A stretch of DNA of 64,000 nucleotides from Butyrivibrio hungatei NK4A153 (GTDB lineage: Bacteria; Bacillota; Clostridia; Lachnospirales; Lachnospiraceae), in NCBI RefSeq assembly GCF_000424465.1, contig NZ_AUJY01000002.1, forward strand, positions 285,758 to 349,757, read 5' to 3'. The notes under the pieces were generated by a model that saw only the letters and a list, made by a program, of their open reading frames with translations, ran no database searches and was not told the origin of the DNA. Positions 62,115-64,000 of the stretch are shown here, in pieces; the stretch's first letter is position 1, and every line of letters begins with the position of its first letter. Made by a program: the position numbers and the translations under genes.

Positions 62115-63170
62115 GTGGAAAAAGATAAGATAAAAGTATTGATGATCGGTCCCGACCGCAGCGTTCACGGCGGTATTTCGGGACTTGTAAACGGTTATTA
62201 TCACGTAGGACTGGATGAAAAGGTTAATCTGAAATATATAGGGACAATGAAGGAAGGCACCAAGCTTAAGAAGCTGTTGGTGGCTTGTTTCGCTTATGCA
62301 CGTTTTTTTCTGTGCGTGGGAAGATACGATGTTGTTCATGTGAATGTCGCGTCGGATAACAGTTTTTGGCGGAAAGCTCTTTTTATCAAATGTGCAAAGC
62401 GCCGTGGGAAGAAGATTGTAATACATCAGCACGGCGGAAACATAGAAGAATACTATAAAAAGCTGGATGAAAAAGGAAAAGAGAGCGTCAAAAGTATCTT
62501 TGGAATGGCAGATGTATTGCTGGTACTGACGGATAAGCTGAACGACTTTTTTGGAACAATTGTGGATAAGGCGAAGATCCGGATTCTTCCAAACGGCGTG
62601 AGCACGCAGGATGTGGATGTTGATGTGACGGAAAAGGACTATACAAAGATTCTTTTCCTCGGAAGAATATGCAGAAACAAGGGAATGAGCGAACTTTTTG
62701 CGGCGATGGACGAAATTCACGAAAAGAGGCCTGAGATCACGCTGTATCTGGGCGGCATCTATGAGGATGACGAATACAGAAGCGAAGTGGAAAAGAGATC
62801 TTCATACGTGAAGACACTTGGCTGGGTAATGGGAACACTTAAGGATGAATGGCTTGATAAGTGCGGGATCATGGTGCTTCCGTCATATTTTGAGGGATTT
62901 CCGATTTCCGTAATTGAGGGAATGCTCCACGGATGCGCCGTTATCTCAACTGATGTCGGCGGTATTCCGGAGGCAATCGAGGACGGAGTCTCGGGAATTC
63001 TGATAAAACCGAAGGATGTTAAGGGGCTCAAAGATGCAATCGAGAGTGTTGCGGGCGACAAAGAATTTGCGGAAAGATTATCGAGAGGCGGAATAAAAAC
63101 CGCCAAAGAAAAATTTTCTTTGGAAAAAAATCTGCAAAAACTGGTCGAAATATATAGAAATTTGTGCTGA
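62115..63170 (+). CDS. GT4 family glycosyltransferase
   Basis: A 351-residue GT-B fold enzyme. The N-terminal half has LMIGPDRSVHGGISGLVNGY and a KIVIHQHGGNIEEYY strand; the C-terminal half has KILFLGRICRNKGMSEL and the donor-binding PSYFEGFPISVIEGMLHG with the EX7E-type Glu pair, then GGIPEAIEDGVSG. Family 4 enzymes retain the donor configuration and use nucleotide sugars. The frame is open to 61986 on top of ispD, but GTG 62115 follows the ispD stop by one base and starts the conserved part. Donor and acceptor are unknown. Confidence 0.9.
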   Translation: MEKDKIKVLMIGPDRSVHGGISGLVNGYYHVGLDEKVNLKYIGTMKEGTKLKKLLVACFAYARFFLCVGRYDVVHVNVASDNSFWRKALFIKCAKRRGKKIVIHQHGGNIEEYYKKLDEKGKESVKSIFGMADVLLVLTDKLNDFFGTIVDKAKIRILPNGVSTQDVDVDVTEKDYTKILFLGRICRNKGMSELFAAMDEIHEKRPEITLYLGGIYEDDEYRSEVEKRSSYVKTLGWVMGTLKDEWLDKCGIMVLPSYFEGFPISVIEGMLHGCAVISTDVGGIPEAIEDGVSGILIKPKDVKGLKDAIESVAGDKEFAERLSRGGIKTAKEKFSLEKNLQKLVEIYRNLC

Positions 63171-63316
63171 GTAGTATAAAAAATGTGAATCATATTGACA
63201 GACGTAAAATCCAGTAAAAATGGGAATTGTACGAAGATTTCAGACAATTTTATGCAATACAAAAACTCGATTTGACGTAAAGTGAAAAAAATTAGAAAAA
63301 AAATTGAAAAATAGGG

Positions 63317-63345
63317 TTGACATAAGAAGTACCCTTTGTTAATAT
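63317..63345 (+). promoter_or_regulatory. Strong promoter for the tRNA-Ser/rRNA region
   Basis: TTGACA (63317-63322) and TAATAT (63340-63345) are 17 bp apart, about 75 bp before the first tRNA. This is a near-consensus stable-RNA promoter. Between it and the GT4 gene (63171-63316) I see only AT-rich sequence and additional -35-like boxes without matching -10 boxes. Confidence 0.75.
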
Positions 63346-63421
63346 AATTCTTGCGCTGCGCGAGATGCGACAGCAACTCAAACAGAGCGTTATCTCATCT
63401 GAGGTAATAAAGTTTTTACTC

Positions 63422-63507
63422 GGAGCGATATCGAAGCGGTCATAACGAGGCGGTCTTGAAAACCGTTTGGCGGCAACGCCACAAGGGTTCGAATCCCTTT
63501 CGCTCCG
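63422..63507 (+). tRNA. tRNA-Ser (anticodon UGA)
   Basis: An 86-nt class II tRNA. The acceptor stem GGAGCGA/TCGCTCC is perfect, the anticodon loop CTTGAAA gives UGA (Ser, UCA codons), there is a long variable arm (TTGGCGGCAACGCCA) and a T loop GGTTCGAAT. Discriminator G is at 63507; CCA is not encoded. Confidence 0.95.
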
Positions 63508-63560
63508 CTTTAATTATGAACACGCTGTTAATAACATACTTGTTGTTAATCAACTATTTT

Positions 63561-63649
63561 GCAGAAGTACTCAAGTGGTTGAAGAGACACCCCTGGAAAG
63601 GGTGCAGGTCGTTAATAGCGGCGCGAGGGTTCAAATCCCTCCTTCTGCG
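63561..63649 (+). tRNA. tRNA-Ser (anticodon GGA)
   Basis: An 89-nt class II tRNA. Acceptor stem GCAGAAG/CTTCTGC, anticodon loop CTGGAAA giving GGA (Ser, UCC/UCU codons), long variable arm and T loop GGTTCAAAT. Discriminator G is at 63649; CCA is not encoded. It follows the first tRNA by 53 nt and probably shares its transcript. Confidence 0.95.
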
Positions 63650-63679
63650 TTGCCTTACGCAATCAGTAAGGATCATAAT
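63650..63679 (+). promoter_or_regulatory. Possible second promoter just before the 16S gene
   Basis: TTGCCT (63650-63655) and CATAAT (63674-63679) are 18 bp apart. A CCTTAC/GTAAGG hairpin lies inside the spacer. Another TTGACA at 63690 lacks a -10 at a suitable distance. It is uncertain whether the rRNA has its own promoter or depends on the one at 63317. Confidence 0.3.
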
Positions 63680-63805
63680 TAGAAGTACCTTGACAAATAA
63701 ACAGTAATGCAACCCTGAAAGATTCCAAGAGAATAATTCAGAAAAATGTAAATTAACGGACAGAACGAAAAGCCAAGCTTAAGTTCTTAGCCGGATTAAA
63801 CTTTT

Positions 63806-64000
<195 letters not shown>

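Noticed and set aside
63195..63223. TTGACA box upstream of the stable-RNA promoter
   Set aside because: At 17-18 bp it faces AAATGG/AATGGG, a poor -10, so a second rRNA promoter is not supported.

Overview
The window looks like a chromosomal segment from an anaerobic Firmicute of the Lachnospiraceae type, possibly close to Butyrivibrio. This rests on the first ~195 nt of a 16S rRNA at the right edge, which reads like clostridial cluster XIVa, on strong AGGAGG-type ribosome binding sites, and on gene families typical of that group (VTC/CotH/DUF4956 cluster, TsaB-RimI fusion, LytTR/GHKL regulators). The genus is a guess from memory, not a search result. Nearly all genes are on the + strand; the one clear exception is an HD-GYP gene at 44.3-45.4 kb. 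I saw no insertion sequences, phage genes or CRISPR arrays.

Layout. (1) 1-2.5 kb: a CotH-like kinase fragment, a VTC-type polyphosphate polymerase and a DUF4956 membrane protein. (2) 2.5-19.6 kb: a cell-surface region with SGNH-type proteins, uridine kinase, large polytopic membrane proteins (one probably split by a frameshift at a G6 run), LicD plus an IspD/TarI-like cytidylyltransferase, an MBOAT acyltransferase with an SGNH partner, a tailed pseudo-SGNH protein, an SMR pair and a large GH25 muramidase. (3) 19.6-39.6 kb: an ABC-exported polysaccharide locus with rmlB, rmlA, rmlC, Wzm/Wzt, a WbdD-like methyltransferase-kinase, five GT2 glycosyltransferases, a phosphohexomutase, a WcaJ/WbaP-like initiating transferase and a LytR-CpsA-Psr ligase. 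(4) 39.6-46.4 kb: small alarmone synthetase, coiled-coil tail-anchored protein, LysM/G5/M23 peptidase, MurA, HD-GYP phosphodiesterase and a RibU-like ECF protein. (5) 46.4-55.9 kb: one LytTR response regulator followed by four tandem AgrC-like receptor kinases with nearly identical kinase halves and divergent membrane halves, one intact and one internally deleted CPBP protease, then an ABC exporter and small genes. (6) 56-63.2 kb: tsaE, tsaB-rimI, RNase Z, a YdjC/ChbG-like deacetylase, tsaD, ispD and a GT4 glycosyltransferase. (7) 63.3-64 kb: two tRNA-Ser genes and the start of an rRNA operon.

How they may work together. Regions 2 and 3 together appear to build, acylate, cap, export and attach a rhamnose-type surface glycan: RmlABC supply the nucleotide sugar, the polyprenyl glycosylphosphotransferase starts the chain, the GT2 enzymes extend it, the WbdD-like protein may cap it, Wzm/Wzt export it, and the LCP protein would join it to peptidoglycan.

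The most unusual part is the receptor-kinase array of region 5. It is a duplicated and recombining set of peptide-sensor-like kinases served by one regulator, with a 417-bp microhomology deletion marking the second copy. A second theme is a cytoplasmic Asp/Tyr/Arg-rich tail on three otherwise unrelated single-pass surface proteins (12.4, 14.8 and 37.2 kb).
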